Shown piece by piece: positions 1 through 9,000 of a DNA stretch of 64,000 nucleotides (position 1 is the stretch's first letter; the number at the start of each line of letters is the position of its first letter). Where the stretch lies: positions 2,356,001-2,420,000 of the forward strand of contig OZ251577.1 of the NCBI GenBank assembly GCA_965243805.1, read 5' to 3'. Both the position numbers and the translations under genes were made by a program. Source of the DNA: CATQHQ01 sp965243805. Its GTDB lineage: Bacteria > Gemmatimonadota > Gemmatimonadetes > Longimicrobiales > Gaopeijiaceae. Under the pieces are notes generated by a model. It did not search any database. It saw only the letters and a program-made list of their open reading frames with translations, and was not told the origin of the DNA.

Positions 1-2031
1 CACCCCCAGCTCCGCCCGAAGGTGGGTGGTGGGAAAGAGGTTCAAGCTGGCGTCGCCCGACCAGGAGTTGGCCACGTCCACCGGCGTTCCCGTGCGGAAG
101 TCGAAGAGCGGAGTCTCCGAGCGCGTGACTCGGATGTTGCCCCGAGCTTGGTCGAAGGCGTTGAGCCAGAGGAAGAGGGTGCCCGATTGCAGCCCGTGGA
201 AGCGGGACTGGCTGGGGTAGAACGCTTCCCGGGCGCCGTCCTGGCCCGCGTAGGTCAGCCCGTCGTAGTCGGCCCGAGCGAAGTCGAACCAGGACAGACT
301 GTAGTTCCCCCATAGGGTGATGTTGCCTCGAAAGGAGACGCTCCCGCCTGCTCGCACCGTCGCTTCCTCCACGCCCCTGCGGGCCCAGAAGTCGTCGTGA
401 TCCCAGAAGCCGTCGAACTCCAGGCCCGGACCCCAGCGCTCGATCAGCTCCCCCGGGCGGCCACGGAAGTCATAGGACACGCGGGATTGGACCTGGGCAG
501 CGCCGTTGCGGCGGATGAAGCCGCTGCCTGCCTGGAAGTCGTTGCTCACGTCGTTGACGGTTGCGCTGACCTGAAAGTTTCGCCCCGACCGGTTGAACTG
601 GGCGGAGAGCAGTCCGCCGTGGATTGCAGTCGGGGCGACGTCGGAGGCGGTTCGGCTGCCCGCGGCCAGCAGCGTGAGAGTGTAACGCTGGCTGAACTGG
701 AAGCGGCCGTCCAGCCCGGCCACTCGGTTGTACCGGCTCTGGTCGTAGGTCCGGTCCGTGTAGACCATGCCCACGTTGGAGGTGCTGCCGATGTCGCGTC
801 GCAATCGGAAGAGGTTGACGACCGGGTTGGCGGTTCCGTCGGGCGCGTTGGTGTCGTCCACCACGTCCACGGCCCCCAGGTACCCTGCGTTGAAGCCGCC
901 CAGCTTGCCGGTGAGCTTGGCCCCCGCCACTGGGTTGACGATGGATCGGGTGTAGACGAGCTGCCGCGGCAAGCGGAAGATCTCGGTGCCCTCCAGGAAG
1001 AACGGCCGCTTCTCTTGGAGGAAGAGGGCGAAGCGCTCGTTGACGGCGATCTGCCCCGCGTCGGCTTCGACCTGGGAGAAGTCCGGGTTGTAGGTGCCGT
1101 CCAGCGTCAGGTTGGAGGTGATCCCGTACGTCATGTTGAGACCGAAGTCGCCCGCGGTCCCGCTCCGCTGCAAGCCGCCCGTCGCCTCGTCGTAGCGGCC
1201 CTGCTTGGTGATCGTCTGGACCGGGTTGATCTCCAGGAAGAGGCCCGGGTCCAGGTCGCGCAGGCCCGTCAGGCTGCCGAACTGCTCCATCTTGTTGGCC
1301 ACGTTGGCGGTGACGGGCGCCCACGACTCGGAGTAGCCGTTGCGTGCGATCCGCCGCTCCACTTGCAGTCCCCAGTCCTGGAGGGCGACCTCTCGGAAGC
1401 GGATGCTCTTGAAGGGCAGCTTCACTTCCACCGAGTAGCCCCACTCCTGCATTCGTCCGCCCGAGTCCCACACGAAGTCCGGGTTCCAGTCGATCGGCGG
1501 GCCGAAGCGACGCCCGCGTCCGCCCCCGCCTCCGACCACCCACAGGCCGTCCTGCTGAACGCCGTAGGGGTTGACCATCACCACGTAGCCCCGCCGCCGG
1601 TCGTCGAAGGTGTCCAAGACGAGCCTCACGTAGTCGTCGGAGCGGCCGAAGGAGTCTCGCTCGCTCAGGGTTGCGCGGGGGCCGCCGGGGAGGTCGTCGT
1701 ACGCCTTGACGCCGAAGTAGAGCGCGTCGTCGGTGACCAGGATGCGGGCCTCGGTGCGTTGCGTGGCTGGGACGCCCTCCACCGGGTCGAACTGGGTGAA
1801 GCCCGTGAGGACTGGCGCGTCGGCCCAGGCCGCTTCGTCCAGCTCGCCGTCCACGTTGATCTGCGGGTCCGCCGTCCAGGGGCTGGGAACCTCGAGCGCC
1901 CCGGCGCTGCCGTCGTACACGGTCGCTTCCGGTGGGTCGCGGCGGTCGCCCGGGACGAGTCCGCCTGTGGGCGTCTGCGCGACCGGTGCGGCGGCCGCGA
2001 CCGCTGTCACCGTGGCGAGTAGAGCTATCAT
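1..2031 (-). CDS. DUF5916 outer-membrane protein with CBM9-like N-domain (3' end outside window)
   Basis: The minus strand is open from an ATG at 2031 to the left edge, at least 677 codons. It begins with a short hydrophobic signal peptide, then a CBM9-like domain (IDVDGELDEAAW-type start, here NVDGELDEAAWADAPV) followed by the DUF5916 region with the family hallmark of a strand-rich barrel and the segment EKRPFFLEGTEIFRLP. It is one of three such proteins in the window (others at 32129 and 46864). The family is exported and predicted to sit in the outer membrane; its substrate is unknown to me. A GCGGCCGC octamer lies inside the signal-peptide region at about 1991. Opposite-strand open frames over this gene are low-complexity shadows. 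The C-terminus is not visible. Confidence 0.9.
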   Translation of the reverse strand, partial: MIALLATVTAVAAAAPVAQTPTGGLVPGDRRDPPEATVYDGSAGALEVPSPWTADPQINVDGELDEAAWADAPVLTGFTQFDPVEGVPATQRTEARILVTDDALYFGVKAYDDLPGGPRATLSERDSFGRSDDYVRLVLDTFDDRRRGYVVMVNPYGVQQDGLWVVGGGGGRGRRFGPPIDWNPDFVWDSGGRMQEWGYSVEVKLPFKSIRFREVALQDWGLQVERRIARNGYSESWAPVTANVANKMEQFGSLTGLRDLDPGLFLEINPVQTITKQGRYDEATGGLQRSGTAGDFGLNMTYGITSNLTLDGTYNPDFSQVEADAGQIAVNERFALFLQEKRPFFLEGTEIFRLPRQLVYTRSIVNPVAGAKLTGKLGGFNAGYLGAVDVVDDTNAPDGTANPVVNLFRLRRDIGSTSNVGMVYTDRTYDQSRYNRVAGLDGRFQFSQRYTLTLLAAGSRTASDVAPTAIHGGLLSAQFNRSGRNFQVSATVNDVSNDFQAGSGFIRRNGAAQVQSRVSYDFRGRPGELIERWGPGLEFDGFWDHDDFWARRGVEEATVRAGGSVSFRGNITLWGNYSLSWFDFARADYDGLTYAGQDGAREAFYPSQSRFHGLQSGTLFLWLNAFDQARGNIRVTRSETPLFDFRTGTPVDVANSWSGDASLNLFPTTHLRAELGV

Positions 2032-2088
2032 TCGTCAGTCCAGCCTGCTATTTCGTTGAGCAGGTCGCCGTCGCGACGACGACCCGTA

Positions 2089-2116
2089 TTGTCGGTTGCC
2101 AGCTTGTCGGTTGCCA
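2089..2116. repeat. short tandem duplication, 15-bp period
   Basis: TTGTCGGTTGCCA occurs at 2089-2101 and again at 2104-2116. It lies in the divergent region between the DUF5916 gene and the zinc-ribbon/PorV-like gene, so it could affect either promoter. Confidence 0.8.
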
Positions 2117-2136
2117 ACTCCCAAGGACACCCCGAA

Positions 2137-2174
2137 GATCGGCCTCGTTGAGCGGGGGATCGACCTCGTTGAGC
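2137..2174. repeat. short tandem duplication, 21-bp period
   Basis: GATCGGCCTCGTTGAGC at 2137 is repeated with one mismatch at 2158. A third related piece (TTCGTTGAGCAGG) lies near 2052. All are in the same divergent intergenic region. Confidence 0.8.
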
Positions 2175-2203
2175 AAGGGGCCGTCGCCGACGATCCTTTC
2201 CGC

Positions 2204-2209
2204 TACCCT
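2204..2209 (+). promoter_or_regulatory. -10-like TACCCT, leaderless spacing
   Basis: TACCCT ends six bases before the ATG at 2216. No clear -35 box is visible at 16-18 bp. The placement matches other starts in this window where transcription would begin at the start codon. Confidence 0.35.
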
Positions 2210-2215
2210 CCAAAG

Positions 2216-3538
2216 ATGGCCCAACACGCCGCCCAGCACTACACCGCGCAGGAGAAGCAGGCGCTCTGGAGGCAGGTCGCCCAGGGCCGCGACGCGCTCT
2301 CGTGTCCCCGTTGCGGGGCGACGTGCGCGGTGGTGCGGGGCGAGCCGCGGCGGGACGTGTCGTACGTGCGCGATCGGGTGGTGGTGCGGTGCGCGTCGTG
2401 CGGCGGCAGCGCCTCCGTGGAGTCGGCGGGGCGGCAGGGCCGGGGGGTGGGGGCGGATTCGCTGCTGCGGGCGGGGCAGTCGCTGGCGCAGGCGACTTGG
2501 CTGGTGCTCGGGACTTGGCTGACGCAGGCGACTTGGCTGGCGCTGGCGCTGACGGTCGGGTCCACGCCGGTGGGCGCCTGGGCGCAGAGTGTTGCTGCCA
2601 CCGAGCCGTGCATCGAGGGCGAGCCGTGTGGCGGCGCCCCCGACCCGGGACCGCTGGTGCTGGAGCTGCCGGTGGGTGCCAGGGCTGTCGCGCTCGGCGG
2701 CGCATTCTGGACGGCCGGCGACGAGGCCGGGGCGATCTTCCACCATCCGTCGCTCATCGCCGGCAATGGCTTCGGCATGAGCTGGCAGCGCTTCCACGAT
2801 CCGTCGCTGATTGTCGACGGCGTCGGCTTCCTGACGATGAGCGGAAGTGCGGAGTGGATGGGTGGTGCCGTCGGCGGCGGGCTGGCGCTCATGGAGTACA
2901 ACACGAACGGCGAGGAGCCCTGGGCTTGGCCCCGGAGTGTGGTCGACCTGGGTGGGAACGGAAACGAGGCCGCCTCCGCGTATGTGGCCGCCGGAGGGTA
3001 CTCCCGCGAGATCGGCGGCTTCACGGTGGGCGGAGCGGTGAAGGCCGTCGGCTTGCGGGTCGGCACGACGAGCGGGGTCGCGGGGGCGGTCGACGTGGGA
3101 GCCAGCACGGAGTTGGGGCCGGCCACCGTGGCGCTGACGGTGCAGAACCTGGGCCCGGACCTGCGGATGGAGTTCGGGGGCCCGACGGTGCCGCTCGCCC
3201 GGCGAGTGACCCTGGGCGCTGGGGCGGGACGGGTCCCCTTTGGGCCTCTAGACGTGGGGGGTGCCGCACGCGTGACTCGAACCGGGCGCGGCGAGTTCGT
3301 GGCCGGCGGCGGCGTGGAGGTGGCGTGGTGGCCGATCCTGCGCCGGGTGTTCATCGCTCGGGCCGGCCTTGTGCGGATGCCCGACGACATAGACGGCAGC
3401 TTCTACGAACTCACCTTCGGCGGAGGATTCGCCGGAGACCGCATTCGTCTCGACTACGCGTATCAGCGTCACGGGCGTCGGCAGAGCGAGTATCCGCCCC
3501 TGACGGTCTCGCACACCTTTGGACTCTCGTTCCGCTAG
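2216..3538 (+). CDS. Zinc-ribbon domain joined to PorV-like outer-membrane barrel
   Basis: This 440-aa frame has two unlike parts. Residues 1-75 form a soluble module with a four-cysteine zinc-ribbon pattern (SCPRCG and VRCASCG). From about residue 78 there is a signal-peptide-like hydrophobic stretch ending in AWAQS, then a PorV/UPF0164-like barrel (VGARAVALGGAFWTAGDEAGAIFHHPSL) ending in the aromatic LSFR typical of outer-membrane strands. A cytosolic zinc ribbon ahead of an export signal is unusual. An in-frame GTG at 2447 could be a separate internal start giving a 363-aa exported protein, but no strong ribosome-binding site precedes it. I chose ATG 2216 because it follows a close -10-like element. 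The signal stretch contains an internal duplication (QATWL...QATWL). Confidence 0.75.
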   Translation: MAQHAAQHYTAQEKQALWRQVAQGRDALSCPRCGATCAVVRGEPRRDVSYVRDRVVVRCASCGGSASVESAGRQGRGVGADSLLRAGQSLAQATWLVLGTWLTQATWLALALTVGSTPVGAWAQSVAATEPCIEGEPCGGAPDPGPLVLELPVGARAVALGGAFWTAGDEAGAIFHHPSLIAGNGFGMSWQRFHDPSLIVDGVGFLTMSGSAEWMGGAVGGGLALMEYNTNGEEPWAWPRSVVDLGGNGNEAASAYVAAGGYSREIGGFTVGGAVKAVGLRVGTTSGVAGAVDVGASTELGPATVALTVQNLGPDLRMEFGGPTVPLARRVTLGAGAGRVPFGPLDVGGAARVTRTGRGEFVAGGGVEVAWWPILRRVFIARAGLVRMPDDIDGSFYELTFGGGFAGDRIRLDYAYQRHGRRQSEYPPLTVSHTFGLSFR

Positions 3539-3556
3539 GGGCTCGTTCCGCTAGGA
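3526..3556. repeat. tandem duplication across the stop codon, 16-bp period
   Basis: CTCGTTCCGCTAGG at 3526 recurs at 3542. The first copy contains the TAG stop (3536-3538) of the PorV-like gene, so the duplicated unit carries a second, untranslated copy of the gene's end. Confidence 0.85.
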
Positions 3557-3570
3557 GGGCGGTCCGCCCC
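3557..3570. terminator. possible bidirectional hairpin between convergent genes
   Basis: GGGCG-GTC-CGCCC forms a small GC-rich inverted repeat between convergent genes. There is no following T-run, so this is a weak call. Confidence 0.3.
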
Positions 3571-3574
3571 GCGC

Positions 3575-4639
3575 CTACTGCCCGCCCGACGCCTCCCGAC
3601 GCGCTAATGCCACGACGCTGGAGAACACTTCCCAGTTGGCAACGGTGAAGACCTTGTCGCCGCCCACGACCGCCTCGTCGGCGTGGTGCGGCAGAATGTC
3701 GGTTGCCAAGTAGGCCCCCGATCGCACGTCGAACTTGTCCAGCACGCGCCGGTCAAGGTCCTTGACCCCCCCAGCGAACAGGACGTACAGCGTATCCCGG
3801 ACGACGGATAACGACATCCCGGTCCTAGTCGGATAGCCGCCTACCAAGCCTTCGGACCTTCGACGTCCTTTGCGCACTTGGCGTACCAACGGAAAGTCTA
3901 CGTGTTCGACGTAGGGGAAATAGCCCCCCAGCTCGGTGCCCTGGAACCGCATCCACCCATTGCCGTAGAAGAACCCGAACACCCACCCGTCGTCGCCCCA
4001 CCTGACAACGCGCCCGTAGACCTGCACTGAAGCCGCATCGGCGAGAACAGGCGGCAGCTCCGCCGCCGTTTCGTGACCGTCCTCCCAGAAGGCGAGTCGC
4101 GGATTGCGCCCATTGGTCACCATCCTCCCGTCCGACAACGCAGCCATGGACAACGCGATGGTCGCGCCCCGAATCGGAACCTCTTGGAGCAGCTTGCCAT
4201 CGGCACTCAGGCGCACCACGCGCCTGTTCCTGTTGTCGAAGAGAACCACCGACCCGTCCGGCCCCACATCCAGCGCCCGCACGTCACTCAGCTCTCCCGG
4301 CCCCTCGCCCGGCGAGCCCCAGGACCACAGCAGGTCGCCGTCCGCCCCGACCCGATAGACGGCCCTATTGTGGAAATCGAAGAAAACGACCCCTCGTGCC
4401 CCATCGGGACGAAGCAAGTGCGGATGCGCCAGCAACGTGTCCGCCGGCCCCCCGAACACCCACAGCGTGTCGAAGACCACGTTCGATCGGACACGCTCCA
4501 CGTCGTCGGAAGACGTGAACAAAGACGGAGCCACGACCACCCTCTCGCTCTCGGTATAGCACGCCAGCAACAACACCGCCGCCAAGCCCAGGCGCCCCTT
4601 CACGGCGCATCCGAACCGTCCTCGGCTAGGCGTTACCAC
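3575..4639 (-). CDS. Six-bladed beta-propeller lipoprotein
   Basis: This 354-aa protein has a lipoprotein signal peptide with a lipobox ending at Cys27 (LLLAC). The rest reads as a six-bladed propeller of the NHL/TolB kind, with repeated blades such as GDLLWSWGSPGEGPGELSDV followed by an alternating hydrophobic pattern typical of this fold. It should be a periplasm- or outer-membrane-anchored protein; no enzymatic residues are evident, so the role is unknown. The start overlaps the last seven bases of the hydrolase gene upstream (4633-4639), suggesting co-transcription and translational coupling. It converges with the PorV-like gene. Confidence 0.8.
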   Translation of the reverse strand: MVTPSRGRFGCAVKGRLGLAAVLLLACYTESERVVVAPSLFTSSDDVERVRSNVVFDTLWVFGGPADTLLAHPHLLRPDGARGVVFFDFHNRAVYRVGADGDLLWSWGSPGEGPGELSDVRALDVGPDGSVVLFDNRNRRVVRLSADGKLLQEVPIRGATIALSMAALSDGRMVTNGRNPRLAFWEDGHETAAELPPVLADAASVQVYGRVVRWGDDGWVFGFFYGNGWMRFQGTELGGYFPYVEHVDFPLVRQVRKGRRRSEGLVGGYPTRTGMSLSVVRDTLYVLFAGGVKDLDRRVLDKFDVRSGAYLATDILPHHADEAVVGGDKVFTVANWEVFSSVVALARREASGGQ

Positions 4640-6753
4640 GCCCGACGCCCGTCGTCGGCGGGCAACCTGGCCGACAGGAACCCCGGGTGCATCCGCGACA
4701 GCCCTACGTCGTCCACCACCACCGTCCCTGCCGCGGTCCGGTCGAACACCAAGCGCACTGAACGTAGAGTGCCGGGGTCGAACGACGGGTTGTCGGCGAC
4801 GAAGTCGGACAGCGGGATCGAGAAGTGTTGCAGAATCAGCTCCCAGAGGTTGGCGAAGCGGTCGTCCTCCAGGTCCCGCCGGCGCAGGATGCGCGTCGTC
4901 AGCGGCCTCCGAAGGGTGCCGTACGCTCCGACCCTCGCCCGCGCAACGTCACCATCTGCGTCCACGACCTCCAATGTGAAGTCCAGCGGCGGCTTCTCGG
5001 CGTCGTCGGTCCCTCGCTCGCGGTCGCTGGCTTCGTCCGAGCGTTCGCCGTCGCCGTGGTCGGGTCGCTCCCTGGGCTTGGGCTCGTCGTCCAGTCCCCC
5101 TACATGGAGTTCCAGGGTTGCGCCCTGCGCTGTCGCGCCCATGCCCGCGGCCAGCCCGGGAGGCAGTGAGATCGTGAACACGGCCGGCTCGGGCGGCGGG
5201 TCGTCGCCAGCCTCCGCGCCTGCGTTCGCGTCCCCCTGCCAGCGGTTGTTCCAGCCCAGCCAGACCGCCTGATCAAGCTGGGACGACGACGTGTTCGACC
5301 GGTTGCTGGAGCGGAGATCAAGCCGGCCTTCCCGCCACGTGCCGAAGCCCTCGCCATGGAGCCGGACGCCGTCCGCCGAGCCCGTCGTCACGTCGATGTC
5401 CTCCTCGAAGTTGGCGATGGGCAGGAAGGTGTCGTCGATGAAGCGGGTCGTGTACATCGTCTTGGGCAGCCAGTCGCCGGCGACGCGGTGGTCCCGAAAG
5501 AGGGGCCGGTAGCGGTGGTTTCCCTTCAGCACGATGTCCAGGAACGCCGACACGAACACCCGTCCGAACTCGCGCTGGTCTTCTGCGGGCAACAGCCCTC
5601 GCAGGTCCAGGATGCGCGGGCTGCGCGGTCCGTTGTCGTGAGCGCCCCACACCGTGTTCCACTGTCCGTGGTTGGCCCGGTAGACGTACACGGCGGACTT
5701 GAAGCGACCCTGGCCCCGGTCGTCGTCGGGGCGAGCCTCGGTCTCGTTGGAGCGTGCTCGACCCTCGTTGGAGCGCACTGGATTCTCGTTGAAGCGCACT
5801 CGATTGAACTGGCGGAGGCCGTGGAAGCTGGTCACGTCGCCGTCGTGGGAGCCGTGGAAGACCAGGTAGCTGACGCCGTCCACGGGAACGCGCTGATCCG
5901 CGGGCAAGTACTGCCCGTCCACGGGGGCGATCGCCACGATTCCACGAATGGCGAAGCCGAAGTCGAACTCCAGCGACGCGTCGTCCGGGTAGCGCTGAAG
6001 CCGGTTGAACGCCGCGGCGTGGCCCACGGCCTCGCCCCCTCGGGAGTGGCCGATCAACGCGATTGCGTCCAGGTCCACCTTGTCGTGGAATGGTCCGTCC
6101 GGGTCCTCGGCGAACCGTCTCCAGGCCTGGAGGTGCTTGAGGAGGAGCCAGCCGCGAGCGTCGTTCTCTCCGCGGATGCCGCCGTTGACGAAGTTCATGT
6201 CGATCGAGGCCAGGATGTAGCCGCGACTGGCCAGGAGTTCGCCCAACCAGTCGTACCCCGGGTCCGAGAACTCCTTCATGTTGTGGTTGCCGTGGACCAC
6301 CAGCACCAGCGGATGCGGTCCCGGCGCGTCGGGATACCACACTCGCGCGTTGAGGGGGAAGCTGTCCGGCGGGAAGCCCCAGTACTCGTTGCGGGAGTCG
6401 GCCGACTCGCCCAAGCTCACCAGCTTGGAGGCGTCTACCGGTTCGGTGACGATGGAGACCGAGTCCCGGTACTCGATGCGGTTCTTGTCGGCGCCGCTGC
6501 CGTAGTAGAGGGTCAGGACTCGGTGGGGGCCGGGCACCGCCGGGTTCTCTTCGTGCAGGACGTGCCTGGCCAGCACCGACGATGCGTCGGAGGGATTGAG
6601 CTCGATCGTGCCGGCGCAGGCCGACGCGCCCGCCCACGCCAGTGCCAGCGCCAGCACTCGGCCCGCCGTCCTCGTGGTTGGGCTCCGCCCCGCCCGTCCT
6701 GCCCGTTCCGCCATGGACATGCCCGTCGTCGCACCTCGCTGTCTGCGTGCCAT
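4633..6753 (-). CDS. Secreted alpha/beta hydrolase with C-terminal beta domain
   Basis: From the ATG at 6753 the protein is 706 aa. An N-terminal hydrophobic segment ending near ASACAG acts as signal peptide or lipoprotein signal. The central domain is an alpha/beta hydrolase: oxyanion region VLVVHGNHN, nucleophile elbow GHSRGG, and a late His in the segment RANHGQWN. The C-terminal third is strand-rich and may be a binding domain. The substrate is unknown; chlorophyllase/polyester-type hydrolases share this layout. A run of repeated RSNE/RFNE units (about 5750-5815) sits in a surface loop near the active domain and is encoded by short tandem duplications. A GTG at 6762 is an alternative start; ATG 6753 is preferred because TATTGT lies seven bases upstream. 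Confidence 0.8.
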   Translation of the reverse strand: MARRQRGATTGMSMAERAGRAGRSPTTRTAGRVLALALAWAGASACAGTIELNPSDASSVLARHVLHEENPAVPGPHRVLTLYYGSGADKNRIEYRDSVSIVTEPVDASKLVSLGESADSRNEYWGFPPDSFPLNARVWYPDAPGPHPLVLVVHGNHNMKEFSDPGYDWLGELLASRGYILASIDMNFVNGGIRGENDARGWLLLKHLQAWRRFAEDPDGPFHDKVDLDAIALIGHSRGGEAVGHAAAFNRLQRYPDDASLEFDFGFAIRGIVAIAPVDGQYLPADQRVPVDGVSYLVFHGSHDGDVTSFHGLRQFNRVRFNENPVRSNEGRARSNETEARPDDDRGQGRFKSAVYVYRANHGQWNTVWGAHDNGPRSPRILDLRGLLPAEDQREFGRVFVSAFLDIVLKGNHRYRPLFRDHRVAGDWLPKTMYTTRFIDDTFLPIANFEEDIDVTTGSADGVRLHGEGFGTWREGRLDLRSSNRSNTSSSQLDQAVWLGWNNRWQGDANAGAEAGDDPPPEPAVFTISLPPGLAAGMGATAQGATLELHVGGLDDEPKPRERPDHGDGERSDEASDRERGTDDAEKPPLDFTLEVVDADGDVARARVGAYGTLRRPLTTRILRRRDLEDDRFANLWELILQHFSIPLSDFVADNPSFDPGTLRSVRLVFDRTAAGTVVVDDVGLSRMHPGFLSARLPADDGRRAW

Positions 6754-6760
6754 GGGAGAC

Positions 6761-6766
6761 ACAATA
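6761..6766 (-). promoter_or_regulatory. -10-like TATTGT for the hydrolase gene
   Basis: Read on the minus strand, TATTGT ends seven bases before the ATG at 6753, the spacing expected for a leaderless transcript. The -35 region is not convincing. Confidence 0.4.
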
Positions 6767-6803
6767 CAGCCCGGTGTGCTGTCGAAACAGCGGTCCGCTG
6801 GCC

Positions 6804-6809
6804 TATCTT
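6804..6809 (+). promoter_or_regulatory. -10-like TATCTT for the APC transporter
   Basis: TATCTT ends nine bases before ATG 6819. A GTCGAA sequence 17 bp upstream is a weak -35 candidate; it is part of the inverted repeat CTGTCGAAACAG that lies between the two divergent promoters. Confidence 0.4.
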
Positions 6810-6818
6810 CCTTCCGCC

Positions 6819-8888
6819 ATGGCCAAGCTGAAGAAGGAACTCGGGCTCCTCGACGTGTTCGCCGTCGCCACCGGAGCCACGCTGAGCTCGGGGTTCTTCC
6901 TGCTTCCCGGGATCGCCGCGGCGCAGGCCGGAGGGATGCTGCCGGCCTCCTACCTGCTGGCCGGCGTCTGCCTGATCCCCGGGCTGCTCAGCATGGCAGA
7001 GCTCTCCACGGCGATGCCCCGCGCCGGCGGCATCTACTACTTCCTGGACCGGAGCATGGGACCGCTGGTGGGCACCGTGGGCGGCTTCGGCACCTGGAGC
7101 ACGCTGACGCTGAAGGTGGCCTTCGCGCTGGTGGGGCTGGGTGCCTACCTGCGCATCTACTTCCCGGAGGCGCCGGAGGGTCTCGTGGCGGTGGCGTTCG
7201 CCGTGGCGTTCGCCCTGGTGAACCTGGTGGGCGCCAAGAAGATGACGTCCCTCCAGCTCGTCATGACGCTGGCCACGGTGGGGGTGCTGGCGTGGTTCAT
7301 CGGCCACGGGCTGCTGGCCGCCGACCCAGGGGCGTTCCGGGGCGCTCTCGACGTGGAGGCCAGTTCGTTCGTCTCGTCGGTCGGCCTCGTGATCGTGTCG
7401 TACATGGGTCTCACGCAGGTGGCCTCGATCTCGGAAGAGGTGAAGGACCCGGAGCGCAACCTGCCGGCCGGGATGCTCCTGGCGTTCGTCACCGTGCTGG
7501 TGGTCTACGTGGTGGGGACCTGGGTGATGGTGGGCGTCGTGGGGCTCCCCAGCCTGCAAGCGGACGGGGGAGACCTTACGCCTGCCGCGTCGCTGGCGGA
7601 GGGATTGGCCGGATCGGTCGGCGGCACGGTGATGGCGGTCGCCGCCATCCTGGCGTTCCTCTCCGTGGGCAACGCTGGCGTCCTTGCGGCCAGCCGCTAC
7701 CCGCTGGCGATGAGCCGCGACCAGATCCTGCCGGCCAGGCTGAGCCGGATCAGCCGCCTGGGCACGCCCCACTGGGCCATTGCCGTGACCGCCGCCCTGA
7801 TCGTGACGTGGGTAGTCGCTTTCGACGCCGCCCACATCGCCGAGCTGGCGGGCGCCTTCCTCCTGATCATGTTCGCGCTCAGTGCGCTGGCCGTGATCGT
7901 CATGCGGGAGAGCGGTCTGGAGTCGTACGATCCAGGCTTCCGGTCGCCGTTCTACCCCTGGGTGCAGGTCGCGGGACTGGTCATGCCCTTTCCTCTCATC
8001 ATCGAGATGGGCTGGCTGGCAACTCTGACCAGCTTCGGCTTTGTTCTCTTCGGCGTGGCGTGGTTCCGCGTCTTTGCCCGTCGCCAGGTGTCGCGGGAGG
8101 GCGCAGTCTACCATGTCTTCGCCCGACTGGGAGAGCAGCGGGACGCGGGGCTGGAGCAGGAGCTGCGGGAGATCCTCAAGGAGAAGGGCGTGCGGTCGGC
8201 GGACCCGTTCGAGGCACTGGTGGCGGCCTCCCCGGTGCTGGACAAGGAGGGCGCCGCCCGCTTCTCGAAGCTGGTGGAAGAGGCGTCGGCGGTTCTGTCG
8301 GAGGATCTGGACGTTCCCGCCGAGCAGCTGGTCGAGGGCTTCACGGCGGAGACGGCTACGGCGCGCGGCACGGTCTCCCACGGCGTCGTGCTGCCCCACC
8401 TTCGGCTCGCCTCGATTCAGGAGCCGCGCATGGTGCTGGCTCGGGCGCACGACGGGATCGAGATCGACCTCGATGCCAAGACGCCGCCGCAGCCTGCCGA
8501 CCCGCCGGTCCAAGCAGCGTTCTTCCTGGCGAGCCCCGAGGAGCGCCCCGGGCAGCACCTCCGCATCCTCGCCCAGATCGCGGGGCGGGTGGACGACGAC
8601 GGCTTTCTGGCCGAGTGGTTGGCGGCCGGCGACGCCCAAGCCCTGCGCGAGGTCATGCTCCGCGACGAGCACATGTTGGCGCTGAAAGTGCTGCCGTACG
8701 GCCCGACCAAGGACCTGGCCGGAAAGAGCATCATCGAGCTGGCCTTCCCTCGGGACCTGCTGGTGGCGATGATTCGCCGTCGGGGCGTGCTGGTGGTGCC
8801 CAAGGGAGACACGGTGCTCAAGGTGGGCGACCGGATCACCATCCTTGGCGATCCGCGGGCGATCACAGCACTGCGGAAGCGGTACTAG
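6819..8888 (+). CDS. APC-family amino acid permease with EIIA-like and RCK-C-like tails
   Basis: This 689-aa protein starts with a 12-helix-type APC permease (opening GLLDVFAVATGATLSSGFFLLPG; conserved loop ISEEVKDPERNLP) over about residues 1-430. Two soluble segments follow. Residues about 470-610 resemble the PTS EIIA-2 (nitrogen PTS-like) fold, including GVVLPHLRL with the His corresponding to the phosphorylated position. Residues about 620-689 resemble a TrkA-C/RCK-C ligand-binding domain (GKSIIELAFPRDLLVAMIRR...GDRITILGD). The likely function is amino acid or cation-coupled solute uptake gated by a phosphorelay or ligand. The substrate cannot be told from sequence. It is divergent from the hydrolase gene. 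Confidence 0.85.
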   Translation: MAKLKKELGLLDVFAVATGATLSSGFFLLPGIAAAQAGGMLPASYLLAGVCLIPGLLSMAELSTAMPRAGGIYYFLDRSMGPLVGTVGGFGTWSTLTLKVAFALVGLGAYLRIYFPEAPEGLVAVAFAVAFALVNLVGAKKMTSLQLVMTLATVGVLAWFIGHGLLAADPGAFRGALDVEASSFVSSVGLVIVSYMGLTQVASISEEVKDPERNLPAGMLLAFVTVLVVYVVGTWVMVGVVGLPSLQADGGDLTPAASLAEGLAGSVGGTVMAVAAILAFLSVGNAGVLAASRYPLAMSRDQILPARLSRISRLGTPHWAIAVTAALIVTWVVAFDAAHIAELAGAFLLIMFALSALAVIVMRESGLESYDPGFRSPFYPWVQVAGLVMPFPLIIEMGWLATLTSFGFVLFGVAWFRVFARRQVSREGAVYHVFARLGEQRDAGLEQELREILKEKGVRSADPFEALVAASPVLDKEGAARFSKLVEEASAVLSEDLDVPAEQLVEGFTAETATARGTVSHGVVLPHLRLASIQEPRMVLARAHDGIEIDLDAKTPPQPADPPVQAAFFLASPEERPGQHLRILAQIAGRVDDDGFLAEWLAAGDAQALREVMLRDEHMLALKVLPYGPTKDLAGKSIIELAFPRDLLVAMIRRRGVLVVPKGDTVLKVGDRITILGDPRAITALRKRY

Positions 8889-9000
8889 GCGTTGCAGCGA
8901 CGGTGCCAGCCGGGGCCCGCTCCCCCCTTCCCCTGCCTCGCCGGGCGCGGTAGAATGCTGTTGGACTTGACCGACCGACGACCTCTCCCGCCGTGGACGG

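Noticed and set aside
397..2022. Long plus-strand open frame opposite the first DUF5916 gene
   Set aside because: Its sequence is Val/Arg/Ala-rich with no family features, while the minus strand shows a complete DUF5916 signature. High GC produces long antisense frames.
3240..3300. tRNA-like TTCGAA/TCGAACC segment
   Set aside because: It lies inside the PorV-like coding frame and no cloverleaf can be drawn around it.
5356..6831. 491-aa plus-strand open frame opposite the hydrolase gene
   Set aside because: Low-complexity antisense product of a GC-rich gene; the minus strand carries the GHSRG hydrolase motif.
8952..8957. Full promoter before the NotI-system methyltransferase
   Set aside because: TAGAAT is a fair -10 box but no TTGACA-like -35 is found 16-19 bp upstream, so only the ribosome-binding site was listed.
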